Below, in pieces: positions 41,035 to 50,497 of a stretch of DNA of 64,000 bases. The position numbers and the translations under genes were made by a program. Position 1 is the stretch's first letter, and each line of letters opens with the position of its first letter. The notes beneath the pieces were generated by a model. That model was not told the origin of the DNA. It was given only the letters and a program-made list of their open reading frames with translations, and did not search any database. Source of the stretch: Bradyrhizobium sp. in8p8 (lineage in GTDB: Bacteria > Pseudomonadota > Alphaproteobacteria > Rhizobiales > Xanthobacteraceae); assembly GCF_000426845.1 (NCBI RefSeq), contig NZ_AUGD01000002.1, positions 434,001 through 498,000 on the forward strand. Reading direction: 5' to 3'.

Positions 41035-41910
41035 CTATTCCCGCTTGAACCGATAATCGAACGCCCCCTCAAGCGGCCTGATCAGCCCGACGGTCGGCGC
41101 GGGAAAATGGATCGGCAGGATCAGCGTGTCCGTGTCCACAACGGAGGCGAAGAATTTCCGCCGCGACAGCGCCGACAGCTTTGGATCCCAGTCGGGCTTG
41201 GCTGACCACTCCGGCTCACGGCACTGGATCTGGTGATGCATGAGATCGCCGGTCACCACGGCGCGCTGACCTCTGGAGACGATGTTCACGCAGCAATGGC
41301 AGGGCGAGTGCCCCGGCGTCGGCGTCAGCGTCACGGTGTCGTCGAGCGCGTAATCGTCATCGACCAACAACGCCTGCCCCGCTTCGACGATGGGCAGGCA
41401 ATTGTCGCGAAACACGGTGCCCGGCGGATCGTTGCCCTTGGCGTGCTCCGCCTCCCAGGCCGCGTACTCGCCCTTGTGGAAGACATACTTCGCGTTCGGG
41501 AAGGTCGGCACCCAGCGGCCGTCGCGCAGGGTCGTATTCCAGCCGGTGTGGTCGATGTGCAGATGCGTGCAGAACACGTAGTCGATCTGCTCGAAGGAGA
41601 TGCCGAGCGCGAACAATTCGTTGCGCCAGCGCTCCTTGCCGGGAAAATCGAACGGCGGCGGGTGGCCCTTGTCCTCACCGGTGCAGGTATCGACCAGGAT
41701 GGTGTAGCGCGGCGTGCGCACCACGAAGCTCTGGTAGGTGATGACGATCATACCCCGCGTGGCATCGAACACCTCCGGCTCCATCGTCGGCAGATGGCGT
41801 CTGAAGACCGACTCGTCGTAGGCCGGGAAGAAATCCTGCGCCCGCCGCCACGGCCCTTCCCGCTCGATCACCGCATCGATGGTGATGTCGCCGATCCGGA
41901 TTTGCTTCAT
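41035..41910 (-). CDS. metallo-beta-lactamase-fold hydrolase
   Basis: A 291-residue protein from MKQIRIGDITIDAVIEREGP; AGGGAGCG lies at a proper distance. The zinc motif is FCTHLHIDHTGW, further ligands are in TPTPGHSPCHCC and VTGDLMHHQ, and HFPAPTVG closes the site. Related to lactonases and other quorum-quenching or xenobiotic hydrolases; the substrate is not predictable. Confidence 0.85.
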   Translation of the reverse strand: MKQIRIGDITIDAVIEREGPWRRAQDFFPAYDESVFRRHLPTMEPEVFDATRGMIVITYQSFVVRTPRYTILVDTCTGEDKGHPPPFDFPGKERWRNELFALGISFEQIDYVFCTHLHIDHTGWNTTLRDGRWVPTFPNAKYVFHKGEYAAWEAEHAKGNDPPGTVFRDNCLPIVEAGQALLVDDDYALDDTVTLTPTPGHSPCHCCVNIVSRGQRAVVTGDLMHHQIQCREPEWSAKPDWDPKLSALSRRKFFASVVDTDTLILPIHFPAPTVGLIRPLEGAFDYRFKRE

Positions 41911-42049
41911 GATGTTCGCTCCCTTTGGCGAAAGCGTAGCGAACGGACTCAGGGTATTCAAGGCGCCGAACCCGGAGCCTCCAATGCGCCGCGTGCCGCA
42001 AATCAACCTCAAACGCCGGAGAAGATGCTCGCGGAATGAGGACCGTCCG

Positions 42050-43033
42050 GTGGGTAGGAAACTGAGAGTGACCGCGGCGATCGTGATCGCCGTCGCAGCT
42101 GCAATCTATGTCAACAACACAAGCCTTCTGGCGTCACATCAGGACGACAAGCCGCTGTTGCTCGCCCATCGCGGCATGGCGCAACGCTTCGACGAGCGCG
42201 ACCTGAAGAATGACACCTGCACCGCCGCGCGGATGCTGCCGCTGGCGCACGACTATCTCGAAAACACGCTGCGCTCGATGCGCGCGAGCTTCGCGGCTGG
42301 TGCCGACATCGTCGAGCTCGACGTGCACCCGACCATCGACGGCGAGTTTGCCATCTTCCACGACTGGACACTGGACTGCCGGACGGACGGCAATGGCGTC
42401 ACCCGCGCGCAGACCATGGCAAAGCTGAAGTCACTCGACATCGGTTACGGTTATACCGCCGACGGCGGCAAAACCTTCCCGTTTCGCGGCAAGGGGATCG
42501 GAATGATGCCGACCCTATCGGAAGTGTTCGCAGCCTTTCCGGACAAGAAGCTCCTCATCAACGTGAAAAGCCGCGACCCGGACGAAGGCGAGAGACTTGC
42601 CGGCGTGCTGAACGCACTGCCGGCCGAGCGGCGCCGGACCATCATGGTCTATGGCGGCGACGAGCCCATCGACGTGATCCGTCGCCTCGCCCCGGATGTC
42701 CGCACGATCTCGCGCGCAGCCATCCGAAGCTGCCTGTTCCGCTATATCGGCTATGGCTGGACAGGCCTGGTCCCGAAGGCCTGCCGCAACGCGTTGGTGC
42801 TGGTGCCAATCAACGTCGCCCCTTGGCTATGGGGCTGGCCCGATCGCTTCCTCGCACGCATGAATGGCGTAAACAGCGCCGCGTTCGTGCTCGGCCCGTA
42901 CAGCGGCGGCGAGTTCTCTACGGGCGTCGACACGCCGGAATTGCTGGCCCGCCTCCCGCAAAGCTATTCCGGCGGCATCTGGACCAACGAAATCGAGACC
43001 GTCGCCAGGCTGACCGGCAAGAGCAATGACTAG
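42050..43033 (+). CDS. glycerophosphodiester phosphodiesterase-like membrane-anchored protein
   Basis: A 327-residue protein from a GTG 7 bases after GAGGA; the longer frame upstream overlaps the divergent hydrolase gene. An N-terminal membrane helix (VTAAIVIAVAAAIYV) is followed by a TIM-barrel with GDPD motifs LLAHRGMAQRF, ENTLRSMRASFAAGADIVEL, DVHPTIDGEFAIFHDW. It would hydrolyse glycerophosphodiesters or a relative at the outer face of the membrane. The C-terminal part is less typical. Confidence 0.78.
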   Translation: MGRKLRVTAAIVIAVAAAIYVNNTSLLASHQDDKPLLLAHRGMAQRFDERDLKNDTCTAARMLPLAHDYLENTLRSMRASFAAGADIVELDVHPTIDGEFAIFHDWTLDCRTDGNGVTRAQTMAKLKSLDIGYGYTADGGKTFPFRGKGIGMMPTLSEVFAAFPDKKLLINVKSRDPDEGERLAGVLNALPAERRRTIMVYGGDEPIDVIRRLAPDVRTISRAAIRSCLFRYIGYGWTGLVPKACRNALVLVPINVAPWLWGWPDRFLARMNGVNSAAFVLGPYSGGEFSTGVDTPELLARLPQSYSGGIWTNEIETVARLTGKSND

Positions 43034-44652
43034 CTTCGCAATCCCGGCGCCTCCTGCCCGGTGCGTGCGACATATTCCGTGTAGCCGCCGCCATATTGAT
43101 GGATGCCTTCCGGCGTCAGCTCCAGCACGCGGTTCGACAGGACGCTGAGGAAATGCCGGTCGTGCGAGACGAACAGCATGGTGCCCTCGAAGTCCGACAG
43201 CGCATTGATCAGCATCTCCTTGGTGGCGAGGTCGAGATGGTTGGTCGGCTCGTCCAGCACCAAGAAGTTCGGCGGGTCGAACAGCATCTTGGCCATCACG
43301 AGCCGCGCCTTCTCGCCGCCTGAGAGCACGCGGCAACGCTTCTCGACGTCGTCGCCGGAGAAGCCGAAGCAACCGGCGAGCGCGCGCAAGGAGCCCTGCC
43401 CCGCGGTCGGAAACGCGTCTTCGAGCGACTGGAACACAGTCCGCTCGCCGTCGAGCAGGTCCATCGCATGCTGGGCGAAATAGCCCATCTTGACGCTGCC
43501 CCCCAGCGCCACGGTGCCCTCGTCCGGCTCGCTCGCGCCCGCAACCAGCTTGAGCAGCGTCGACTTGCCGGCGCCGTTGACGCCCATCACGCACCAGCGC
43601 TCGCGCCGGCGGATCATGAAATCGAGGCCGTCATAGATGCGCTTCGAGCCGTAGCCCTTGTGGACGTTCTTGAGCGCCACGACGTCCTCGCCCGAGCGCG
43701 GTGCCGGCAGAAAATCAAAGGCCACGCTTTGACGGCGGCGCGGCGGTTCGACGCGCTCGATCTTGTCGAGCTTCTTGACCCGGCTCTGCACCTGCGCGGC
43801 GTGTGAGGCGCGCGCCTTGAAGCGCTCGATGAACTTGATCTCCTTGGCGAGCATGGCCTGCTGGCGCTCGAACTGCGCCTGCTGCTGCTTCTCGTTCTGC
43901 GCCCGCTGCTGCTCGTAGAATTCGTAATCGCCGGTATAGGTGGTGAGCGAGCCGGAATCGATCTCGATCACCTTGGAAATCACGCGGTTGATGAACTCGC
44001 GGTCATGCGAGGTCATGAGCAGCGTGCCTTCGTAATCGCGCAGGAATTTCTCCAGCCAGATCAGGCTTTCGATATCCAGATGGTTGCTCGGCTCGTCGAG
44101 CAGCATCACGTCGGGACGCATCAGGAGAATGCGCGCCAGCGCCACGCGCATCTTCCAGCCGCCGGAAAGTTTTCCCACGTCGCCGTCCATCATCTCCTGG
44201 CTGAAGCCGAGGCCGGCCAGCGCTTCGCGCGCGCGGCCGTCGAGCGCGTAGCCGTCGAGCTCCTCGAAGCGGTGCTGCACCTCGCCGTAGCGGGCGATGA
44301 TCTCGTCCATCTGGTCGGCCTTGTCGGGATCGGCCATCGCAGCCTCGAGCTCGCGCAGCTCGGCCGCGACTTCGCTGACGGGACCGGCGCCATCCATCAC
44401 CTCGGCCACCGCGCTGCGGCCAGACATCTCGCCGACGTCCTGGTTGAAATAGCCGATGGTGATGCCGCGGTCGGTCGAGACTTGGCCCTCGTCCGGCAGC
44501 TCCTCGCCCGCGATCATCCGGAACAGCGTGGTTTTGCCTGCGCCGTTCGGGCCGACAAGGCCGATCTTCTCGCCCTTGTTGAGGGCGGCGGAGGCTTCAA
44601 TGAACAGGATCTGATGGCCGGCTTGCTTGCTGACGTTGTCGAGGCGGATCAT
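43030..44652 (-). CDS. ABC-F family ATPase
   Basis: A 540-residue protein with two nucleotide-binding domains and no membrane part. Domain 1: GPNGAGKTT (34-42), LSGGWKMRVALAR, LLDEPSNHLD; a charged linker helix pair (about 240-300, KEIKFIERFKARASHAAQVQ); domain 2: GVNGAGKSTLLK, LSGGEKARLVMAK, VLDEPTNHLD. ABC-F proteins act on stalled ribosomes or confer antibiotic protection; this one resembles housekeeping YbiT-type members. Convergent with the phosphodiesterase gene. Confidence 0.92.
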   Translation of the reverse strand: MIRLDNVSKQAGHQILFIEASAALNKGEKIGLVGPNGAGKTTLFRMIAGEELPDEGQVSTDRGITIGYFNQDVGEMSGRSAVAEVMDGAGPVSEVAAELRELEAAMADPDKADQMDEIIARYGEVQHRFEELDGYALDGRAREALAGLGFSQEMMDGDVGKLSGGWKMRVALARILLMRPDVMLLDEPSNHLDIESLIWLEKFLRDYEGTLLMTSHDREFINRVISKVIEIDSGSLTTYTGDYEFYEQQRAQNEKQQQAQFERQQAMLAKEIKFIERFKARASHAAQVQSRVKKLDKIERVEPPRRRQSVAFDFLPAPRSGEDVVALKNVHKGYGSKRIYDGLDFMIRRRERWCVMGVNGAGKSTLLKLVAGASEPDEGTVALGGSVKMGYFAQHAMDLLDGERTVFQSLEDAFPTAGQGSLRALAGCFGFSGDDVEKRCRVLSGGEKARLVMAKMLFDPPNFLVLDEPTNHLDLATKEMLINALSDFEGTMLFVSHDRHFLSVLSNRVLELTPEGIHQYGGGYTEYVARTGQEAPGLRS

Positions 44653-44828
44653 GGGGTCTTTGTGGGGGGATTTTGCGTTGCAGCGTCATAGGCCATGCGG
44701 GCCGCCAGGGGAAGCCCGGGACAGGCGAAGTCGACCGCAATCCCCCCGTTCAAGCCGCAGCTCGGAGGATTTTGGACCCAGATGATCCGGCTATCGGTGC
44801 TCGAGCTGTCGCCCGGCGCCGGTGATCG

Positions 44829-45182
44829 TCACTTCTTGAGAATACCCGTGTTGGTGTTTCCAAGCTGCTGGACGGCAGCATTCGCCGCGGGGGTGTTGTA
44901 GTTCGGTCGAGATCCACCGCCTTCCTGTGTAGGAGCGGCGACGCCAAGTCTCTCACCGGTGGTGCCCTGGCCTTTGGCATTGGCCGAGTTCGGACCTGGC
45001 GAGCCGCCGGTTCCGCTGAGTGTGGTCCCGTTCGACAGCGTCGAGCCACCGCCAGAGCCAGAACCAGCTGCGCTCGCCCCTCCGCCGGATGAAGAACCGC
45101 CTGAAGCGCCTCCTGAGCTTTGCGCCATGGCGAACGAAATGGTGCTCAGAAGAATGGCTGCGGCCAAAGCTGGAATTCTCAT
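44829..45182 (-). CDS. small secreted glycine/serine-rich protein
   Basis: A 117-residue protein from MRIPALAAAILLSTISFAMA with GGAGG upstream; a clear signal peptide is followed by a Gly/Ser-rich low-complexity segment and an Asn-rich end (ANAAVQQLGNTNTGILKK). No family identified. Likely periplasmic or extracellular and disordered. Confidence 0.65.
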   Translation of the reverse strand: MRIPALAAAILLSTISFAMAQSSGGASGGSSSGGGASAAGSGSGGGSTLSNGTTLSGTGGSPGPNSANAKGQGTTGERLGVAAPTQEGGGSRPNYNTPAANAAVQQLGNTNTGILKK

Positions 45183-45242
45183 GTCCGTCCTCCGTCTGCC
45201 AGCCGGCTCCTGAACCGCTGGGTTCCTTGTCACGAAGAGCTC

Positions 45243-45497
45243 CTATCGCCGGCGCGCGATCCATGCTCCGGCCAGGAACGCAATAAGCAATGACCGTAAC
45301 GGCGCCTTAACAGTGATCTCGCGCAGCTGGTCAGCCAGCCGCTTCGCGGCGTCTGCAGGCGGCGACCGGAGCTGCGGATCAAAAGCTCCGCTTTGCCCTC
45401 CGGAGCCCGACCGCAAGCTCGAACTCTGCTCTATGCCGCCCTGATCGTCCGTAAGCCCGGAGGCCTCTGTCATCGCGGCGGCTTCCTTCGTGTCCAT
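45243..45497 (-). CDS. short membrane-anchored protein, ElaB/DUF883-like
   Basis: An 84-residue protein from MDTKEAAAMTEASGLTDDQG with GGAG 7 bases upstream. The hydrophilic body is followed by LADQLREITVKAPLRSLLIA and FLAGAWIARRR, the C-terminal membrane-anchor layout of DUF883/ElaB proteins, some of which bind ribosomes. The family call rests on this end only. Confidence 0.55.
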   Translation of the reverse strand: MDTKEAAAMTEASGLTDDQGGIEQSSSLRSGSGGQSGAFDPQLRSPPADAAKRLADQLREITVKAPLRSLLIAFLAGAWIARRR

Positions 45498-45607
45498 GCC
45501 CATGCTCCAATCCTGCTGCGGTTGCAGAACAACCACGTCCTCTCGGGTACCCGTCCGACCCCGGCACCAATGGGAGCAGCTATGGCGTCGGCATCGACGC
45601 GAACTAT

Positions 45608-46384
45608 ATGTCTTCTCGAAAGCCTCGCCGTACCGCTCCCTTGAAAAAGCCCTTGCTGATCTTTCTGTTCCTTGTCTTCGCCCCGCTGACCGCATCCACC
45701 GTCAGATATTTCTGGCTGGGCGATGGCCGCCAGAACTGGCAAACGGCCGATCGGTCGAGTGCCGGTCTCTTGACCGCCGCTGCCGATCACCCTGCAGCCG
45801 TCATACGGGTGTTCGGGGCGAGAACGGTGAGATGGCGCAGCATCTTCGCCATTCACACCTGGATCGTCGTCAAGGAGAAGGATGCGGCGACCTACACCCG
45901 CTACGACTACACGGCGTGGGGCGAGCCGCTCCGCACCAACGGCTTTGCTCCCGACGGGCGGTGGTTCGGCGCCGCGCCAGAAATCATCGTGGCTGTCGAC
46001 GGAGATCGCGCGGAGGCGCTGATCCCGAAGATCCGGCATGTGATCGAAAACTACAGGTTTCGATCCTACGGGGATTACAGCGTCTGGCCCGGTCCCAATT
46101 CGAACACCTTCGTGCAGGCCGCACTCGACTCCGTCCCTGAGCTCCGGGCCGTCCTGCCGCCGACCGCGATCGGCAAGGACTTCCCGTACACCGGCAAATG
46201 GTTCGGCCTGACGGCGTCCGGCACGGGCATCTTTGCTTCGCTCGCCGGATACGTTGGCCTGTCCATTGGCTGGGTCGAAGGCGTGGAGATCAATTTCTTC
46301 GGCGCCGTTCTCGGCCTCGATATCCGCCGCCCGGCGCTCAAGCTGCCTGGCCTCGGCCGCTTTGGGGTAACGCCAGGCGCGTAA
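45608..46384 (+). CDS. DUF3750 family protein
   Basis: A 258-residue protein with an N-terminal membrane helix (PLLIFLFLVFAPLTASTVRY) and the conserved DUF3750 body: IHTWIVVKEKDAATYTRYDY, PKIRHVIENYRFRSYGDYSV, WPGPNSNTFVQAALDSVPEL. The NSNTF segment recalls permuted papain-like folds (the NlpC/P60 or PPPDE kind), but activity is not established. Start region is divergent from the DUF883-like gene. Confidence 0.8.
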   Translation: MSSRKPRRTAPLKKPLLIFLFLVFAPLTASTVRYFWLGDGRQNWQTADRSSAGLLTAAADHPAAVIRVFGARTVRWRSIFAIHTWIVVKEKDAATYTRYDYTAWGEPLRTNGFAPDGRWFGAAPEIIVAVDGDRAEALIPKIRHVIENYRFRSYGDYSVWPGPNSNTFVQAALDSVPELRAVLPPTAIGKDFPYTGKWFGLTASGTGIFASLAGYVGLSIGWVEGVEINFFGAVLGLDIRRPALKLPGLGRFGVTPGA

Positions 46385-46408
46385 CGGGCTCTCCTGTTGA
46401 TGCGGCTG

Positions 46409-46540
46409 TCAACGAAGCTGACCGGCTGCTGCCTGGAATTGCACCAACTCGTCGGCGGGAATGCCGATTGCCGAGACGCACGAATAGACGTGACGATGCA
46501 GATCGATGAGACCGGGCATCACGATCTTGCCTGAGCGCGG
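46409..46540 (-). pseudogene. remnant of an amidohydrolase (dihydroorotase-like) gene
   Basis: One frame reads GKIVMPGLIDLHRHVYSCVS and continues IGIPADELVQFQ before a stop. This is the metal-binding N-terminal strand of amidohydrolases (PGLIDLHxH). Nothing before it gives a start or the usual first strands, and the rest of the enzyme is missing. It fills the gap between the DUF3750 gene and the histidine kinase gene, so a deletion or replacement has occurred there. Confidence 0.6.
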
Positions 46541-46563
46541 TATGCTGCGGCACTGATCGTTGC

Positions 46564-47877
46564 TCAAATATCGAACGTCAGCTCCGATCTGGTGCCGCGG
46601 CGACCTTCGCGATTCGATATGGTGAGTTTCGCCCCGACCTTCGCAAGCGCGAGCTTGACGATCGCGAGGCCCAGCCCGCTTCCGATCGGGCTCCTCAGCC
46701 TTCCCCGGAAGAAGCGTTTGCCGATCTGGTCGAGCTCCTCGGGAGGGATTCCCGGCCCCTCGTCCTCGATCGCGATGGCGTTCTTGCCAGCGCTCCAGAC
46801 CACACGTCCTTCTCGAGTGTGCTGTACGGCGTTTTCATGCAAGTTCCGAAGCGCGAGTTGGAGGCATTCGGCATTCGTGTTGAGCACCATCGTTCGGACG
46901 CCGGCGTCGATCGTCACGGTCGTCCGCTCGTGCCTTGGCGTAGCGGCGACGATTTCCTCCAGAATGGGCCCGACCGCGACGGGCGCCAGCGGCGCGTCGA
47001 CAGCGTCGGAATCCAGCCTTGCGATCGTCAGCAATTGGCGCACCAGGCGCGTGCTGCGATCGACCGCGGTTACGATCTGCTCGAGCGCACCACGGACGAC
47101 CTGCGGATCATCGGCAGCCAGAGCCACCTGGGCCTGCGTCTTCAGGCCCGCGAGCGGCGTGCGCAGTTCGTGCGCGGCGAAGGCGGTTACCTCGCGTTCG
47201 TGCCGGCGTGCGGCCTCAACCCTGCTGAGAAGGCCGTTCAGGGCGAGGGCCAGCGGCCTGACCTCGGCCGGGGCCCGCTCGGTTTCCACCTGCCGCATGT
47301 CGTCCGGCTCCCGCGTGCCGAGGTCCTGAGCCATTTGTCGCAGCGGGCGCAGGCCCTGTCCGACACTCGCCCAGATCGCGGCACCGAGCAGCGGCGCGAT
47401 CAGCAGCGCGGGCAGCATGAGTCCCTTGATCAGATCCGTCACCAGGCGTTCCCGCAGCCCGACACGGTCCCCGACCATCACCCGCAGATTGTGGTCGGCG
47501 TCCTCGACGGAGAACACGCGCCAGGGTTCGCCGTCGATGATCCGGTCCGAGAAGCCGGATGCGGCGGGCGAGAGCTGCTGGTCGGGCGCGCCGCTCGACT
47601 TGGCGACCATCCGGCCGTCGAGCGACCAGATCTGGCACGACAGCTGGCGTTCGTAGCTGCCGAGCGGCTGCGCGGCCGCAGGCACCGAGTTTCCGGGGAG
47701 GTTGTCGAGTCCCGACGCCAGCGAGGCCACCATGCGCGCGGCCTCCTGCAGGCGCGTGTCGAGAACATGCTCTACCTCGTCGCGGCTTCCGACGTAGATC
47801 CAGACGACCGCCGCGACCCAGACGATCCCGGTCGCGGCAAGCAGTATCGCGAACAGTCTCAATCTCAAGGACCTCAT
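46564..47877 (-). CDS. sensor histidine kinase
   Basis: A 437-residue kinase. Two membrane helices (about 8-30 and 152-172) enclose a periplasmic sensor; a HAMP region follows; the phosphoacceptor box FAAHELRTPLAGL gives H236; the ATP domain has N-box NLHENAVQHT, G1 IEDEGPGIP and G2 GSGLGLAIVK. Similar to QseC/PmrB-type kinases. ATGA-coupled to its response regulator and divergent from dsbD, so envelope thiol or metal stress is a likely input. Confidence 0.9.
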   Translation of the reverse strand: MRSLRLRLFAILLAATGIVWVAAVVWIYVGSRDEVEHVLDTRLQEAARMVASLASGLDNLPGNSVPAAAQPLGSYERQLSCQIWSLDGRMVAKSSGAPDQQLSPAASGFSDRIIDGEPWRVFSVEDADHNLRVMVGDRVGLRERLVTDLIKGLMLPALLIAPLLGAAIWASVGQGLRPLRQMAQDLGTREPDDMRQVETERAPAEVRPLALALNGLLSRVEAARRHEREVTAFAAHELRTPLAGLKTQAQVALAADDPQVVRGALEQIVTAVDRSTRLVRQLLTIARLDSDAVDAPLAPVAVGPILEEIVAATPRHERTTVTIDAGVRTMVLNTNAECLQLALRNLHENAVQHTREGRVVWSAGKNAIAIEDEGPGIPPEELDQIGKRFFRGRLRSPIGSGLGLAIVKLALAKVGAKLTISNREGRRGTRSELTFDI

Positions 47878-48539
47878 CGGACGGTCCCCATCCGGTAGCC
47901 CACGCCGCGCAGCGTCTGGATTGCATCCCTCCCGATCTTATTGCGGAGATTGTGGATGTGAACCTCGACTGCGTTGCTTTCCACGTCCTCCTGCCAGCCG
48001 TAGAGGCGTTCCTCCAGTTCGGCACGCGAGCGGACCTGCTCCGGACGCTCCATCAACGCTGCCAGGATGGCAAACTCGCGGCGCGACAGGTTGATCGGTT
48101 CGCCTGAGACGGTCGCCGAGAGATCGGCCGGTGAAAGCACGATGGCGCCGTAGGTCATCGTTGGACCCGCACGCCCGCCTTCCCGGCGGACGATGGCGCG
48201 CAGGCGCGCGGCCAATTCATCGAGATCGAACGGTTTCGCCAGGTAGTCGTCGGCTCCAGAATCCAATCCGGAGACCTTGTCGCCGACGCTATCGCGCGCC
48301 GTCAGGAGAAGAACGGGCGTCGCGTCCTGGCGTCCCCGGAGCCTGCGCAGCAAATCCAGGCCGCTTCCATCCGGCAGCATGATGTCGAGCACGACCGCCG
48401 AGTAGCGGGTCGTCGAGAGCGCGTTATCGGCGTCCTCGCAGGTGGCGACCGCGTCGACGGTTGCGCCCGTCAGAGACAGGCCCGCTCGCAGACCGTCGGA
48501 CAGGATCGGATCATCTTCGACAACGAGTATGCGCATCAT
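47874..48539 (-). CDS. OmpR-family response regulator
   Basis: A 221-residue regulator. The receiver domain has acidic pocket residues D9 and D10 and phospho-acceptor D52 in VLDIMLPDGSG, T in LLLTARD and K in DDYLAKPFD. The winged-helix output ends with EVHIHNLRNKIGRDAIQTL and GVGYRMG. Cognate partner of the kinase encoded next. Probably acts on the divergent dsbD operon. Confidence 0.92.
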   Translation of the reverse strand: MMRILVVEDDPILSDGLRAGLSLTGATVDAVATCEDADNALSTTRYSAVVLDIMLPDGSGLDLLRRLRGRQDATPVLLLTARDSVGDKVSGLDSGADDYLAKPFDLDELAARLRAIVRREGGRAGPTMTYGAIVLSPADLSATVSGEPINLSRREFAILAALMERPEQVRSRAELEERLYGWQEDVESNAVEVHIHNLRNKIGRDAIQTLRGVGYRMGTVR

Positions 48540-48637
48540 TTTCTCCGAGACTCCCCTCGGTCGCCCGCCTTAAGGCTGGCTTAAGGCAGACTATCCAAGT
48601 CGCGGCATCCGCTCACAAGACGCAGGGCCGCCACAGG

Positions 48638-50467
48638 ATGCCGGGCTTTCATCGACTATCGGTCATATTGGTCGTTCTTCTGTCGTCCTCCTTCGCGGTG
48701 GCCCGGGCAGGAACGCCGCCTCCCGCCGACGAGGCGTTCCAATTGAAGGTTTCGCGCGACGATGCCGGGCTCTCCCTCGTCTGGGCGATCGGACCGGGCA
48801 GCTACCTCTACCGCGCCATGATCGCCGCCAACAACGCAGTGGTTCCCGGGACGCCCGTCGCGGTCCGGACGCCGCCGGGAGAACCCAAGGATGATCCGGA
48901 CTTCGGGTCGCAGGAAATCTACCGGAACTCAGCAAAGGCCGAAATCGCATCCACCGATCTGCAAGGGCTGCACCAGATCGTAGTGACCTATCAGGGCTGT
49001 GCGGAAGAGTACCAGATCTGCTACCCGCCGGTCGCCAAGACGATCGATCTGCAGACGCTGGCCATCAAGAACCGCGACGACACCAGCGCGTTGTCGCCCG
49101 GATCCTCATCACCTTTCGTGGATGCTCCGGTCGCAGCCGGCGTACCGGAAGACGATGGTTTGAAGACGGCCGCCCTCACACCTGACGTGGACATCTCCTT
49201 CTGGGTGACGCTCGGCGGCACGCTGGCATCGTTCTTCGGCTTCGGCGTTCTGCTATCATTCTCACCCTGCACCTTCCCACTTGTGCCGATCTTCTTCGGC
49301 GTATTGGCCCGTTCGCAGGAGGAGCTTTCGTTCAGTCGCGGTCTCGCCCTGGCGGCGACTTTCGTCGGTGCGTCGGCATCGGCCTACGCGACGCTGGGCG
49401 CGTTCGCGGCCTGGTCCGGCTCCGGAGAGAACCTGCAGATCCTGCTGCAGACACCGCTCGCGCTTGGCGTGATCAGCGCGGTGCTCGTCATCCTTTCGCT
49501 GTCGATGTTCGGCTTATTCGACATCCAGCTGCCGGCCGCCTTTGTCGCGCGTATACCGGACGTGGCCTCCGGCGGCGGTCGCGGACCGCTGGCCGCCGCC
49601 GCCGTTCTCGGCTTCGGATCGGCGCTGATCGCGGGGCCCTGCGTCACACCTCCGCTTGCCACGGCGCTGCTGTATGTCGCCAGGACCGGCGACGTCGTGC
49701 GCGGCATGGCCGCCCTTTTCCTATTCGGCGTCGGCATGGGCGTGCCGCTTCTCCTCTTTGGAGCGCTAGGGCCGAGATTCCTGCCCAAGCCCGGCCGCTG
49801 GCTCGTCCGTGTCAGGCATGGCTTCGGGTTCATCCTGCTCGCCGTCGCGATCTCGATCTTCTCTCGCGCTCTGTCGCAGCAGACCACGCTGCAGCTGTGG
49901 GGCGCGCTCGCGACGGGTATCTCCGTCTATTTCGGCACCCAGTTCCTGACAGCGCATAGTCGATGGAGGTTCGTCTCGATGGGCATGGCGAGCTTCGCGC
50001 TTCTGGTCGGCTCGGTCCTGATGATCGGCTCGGCGGACAACGACAATCCGGACGCGACGCGCATCCTCGACCAATTCGTGAGCCGCGACACCGGACCCGA
50101 CCCCTCCGTCCGAACGATCCGATCGGTCGCCGCGCTGGACCATGAACTCGCCGCGGCGCGCGCCGACGAAAGGCCGGTCATGCTCGACTTTTCCGCCGAC
50201 TGGTGCGTCGAATGCAGGGTCATGGATGCCGTCCTGCGCAAACCTGAAGTACGCAAACGGCTGCAAGACTTCAGGATAGTGCGTGCCGACGTCACCGCTG
50301 TCGACGACGCGAGCCGCGCCCTGATGAAACGCTTCGGAATCGTCGGGCCGCCGACGATCCTGCTGTTCGGCGCACACGGAAGCGTCGATCCCACGACCAA
50401 AATCATCGGCGCCGTCGATGCCGACGCCCTGCTCGGAAAATTGTCGGCCGTCGCCTCGGCCGACTGA
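48638..50467 (+). CDS. dsbD: thiol:disulfide interchange protein DsbD
   Basis: A 609-residue protein from MPGFHRLSVILVVLLSSSFA (signal peptide). The periplasmic alpha domain has the cysteine pair in YQGCAEEYQICYPP; eight membrane helices follow (FGFGVLLSFSPCTFPLVPIF and GPCVTPPLATALLYVAR carry the membrane cysteines); the gamma domain ends with a thioredoxin motif DWCVEC near residue 523. It carries electrons from cytoplasmic thioredoxin to periplasmic partners, here probably the DsbA/ScsC-like protein encoded 30 bases downstream. Confidence 0.92.
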   Translation: MPGFHRLSVILVVLLSSSFAVARAGTPPPADEAFQLKVSRDDAGLSLVWAIGPGSYLYRAMIAANNAVVPGTPVAVRTPPGEPKDDPDFGSQEIYRNSAKAEIASTDLQGLHQIVVTYQGCAEEYQICYPPVAKTIDLQTLAIKNRDDTSALSPGSSSPFVDAPVAAGVPEDDGLKTAALTPDVDISFWVTLGGTLASFFGFGVLLSFSPCTFPLVPIFFGVLARSQEELSFSRGLALAATFVGASASAYATLGAFAAWSGSGENLQILLQTPLALGVISAVLVILSLSMFGLFDIQLPAAFVARIPDVASGGGRGPLAAAAVLGFGSALIAGPCVTPPLATALLYVARTGDVVRGMAALFLFGVGMGVPLLLFGALGPRFLPKPGRWLVRVRHGFGFILLAVAISIFSRALSQQTTLQLWGALATGISVYFGTQFLTAHSRWRFVSMGMASFALLVGSVLMIGSADNDNPDATRILDQFVSRDTGPDPSVRTIRSVAALDHELAAARADERPVMLDFSADWCVECRVMDAVLRKPEVRKRLQDFRIVRADVTAVDDASRALMKRFGIVGPPTILLFGAHGSVDPTTKIIGAVDADALLGKLSAVASAD

Positions 50468-50497
50468 CCCCAAACTCACGGAAGAAGAAAGGCAGAC

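Noticed and set aside
41879..42049. A 57-codon N-terminal extension of the phosphodiesterase-like protein
   Set aside because: It overlaps the start of the divergent hydrolase gene, and the GTG at 42050 has a proper ribosome site and leads straight into the membrane anchor.
46338..46553. A 71-codon minus-strand frame
   Set aside because: It is a different frame of the amidohydrolase remnant and reads as Arg/Ser-rich nonsense.
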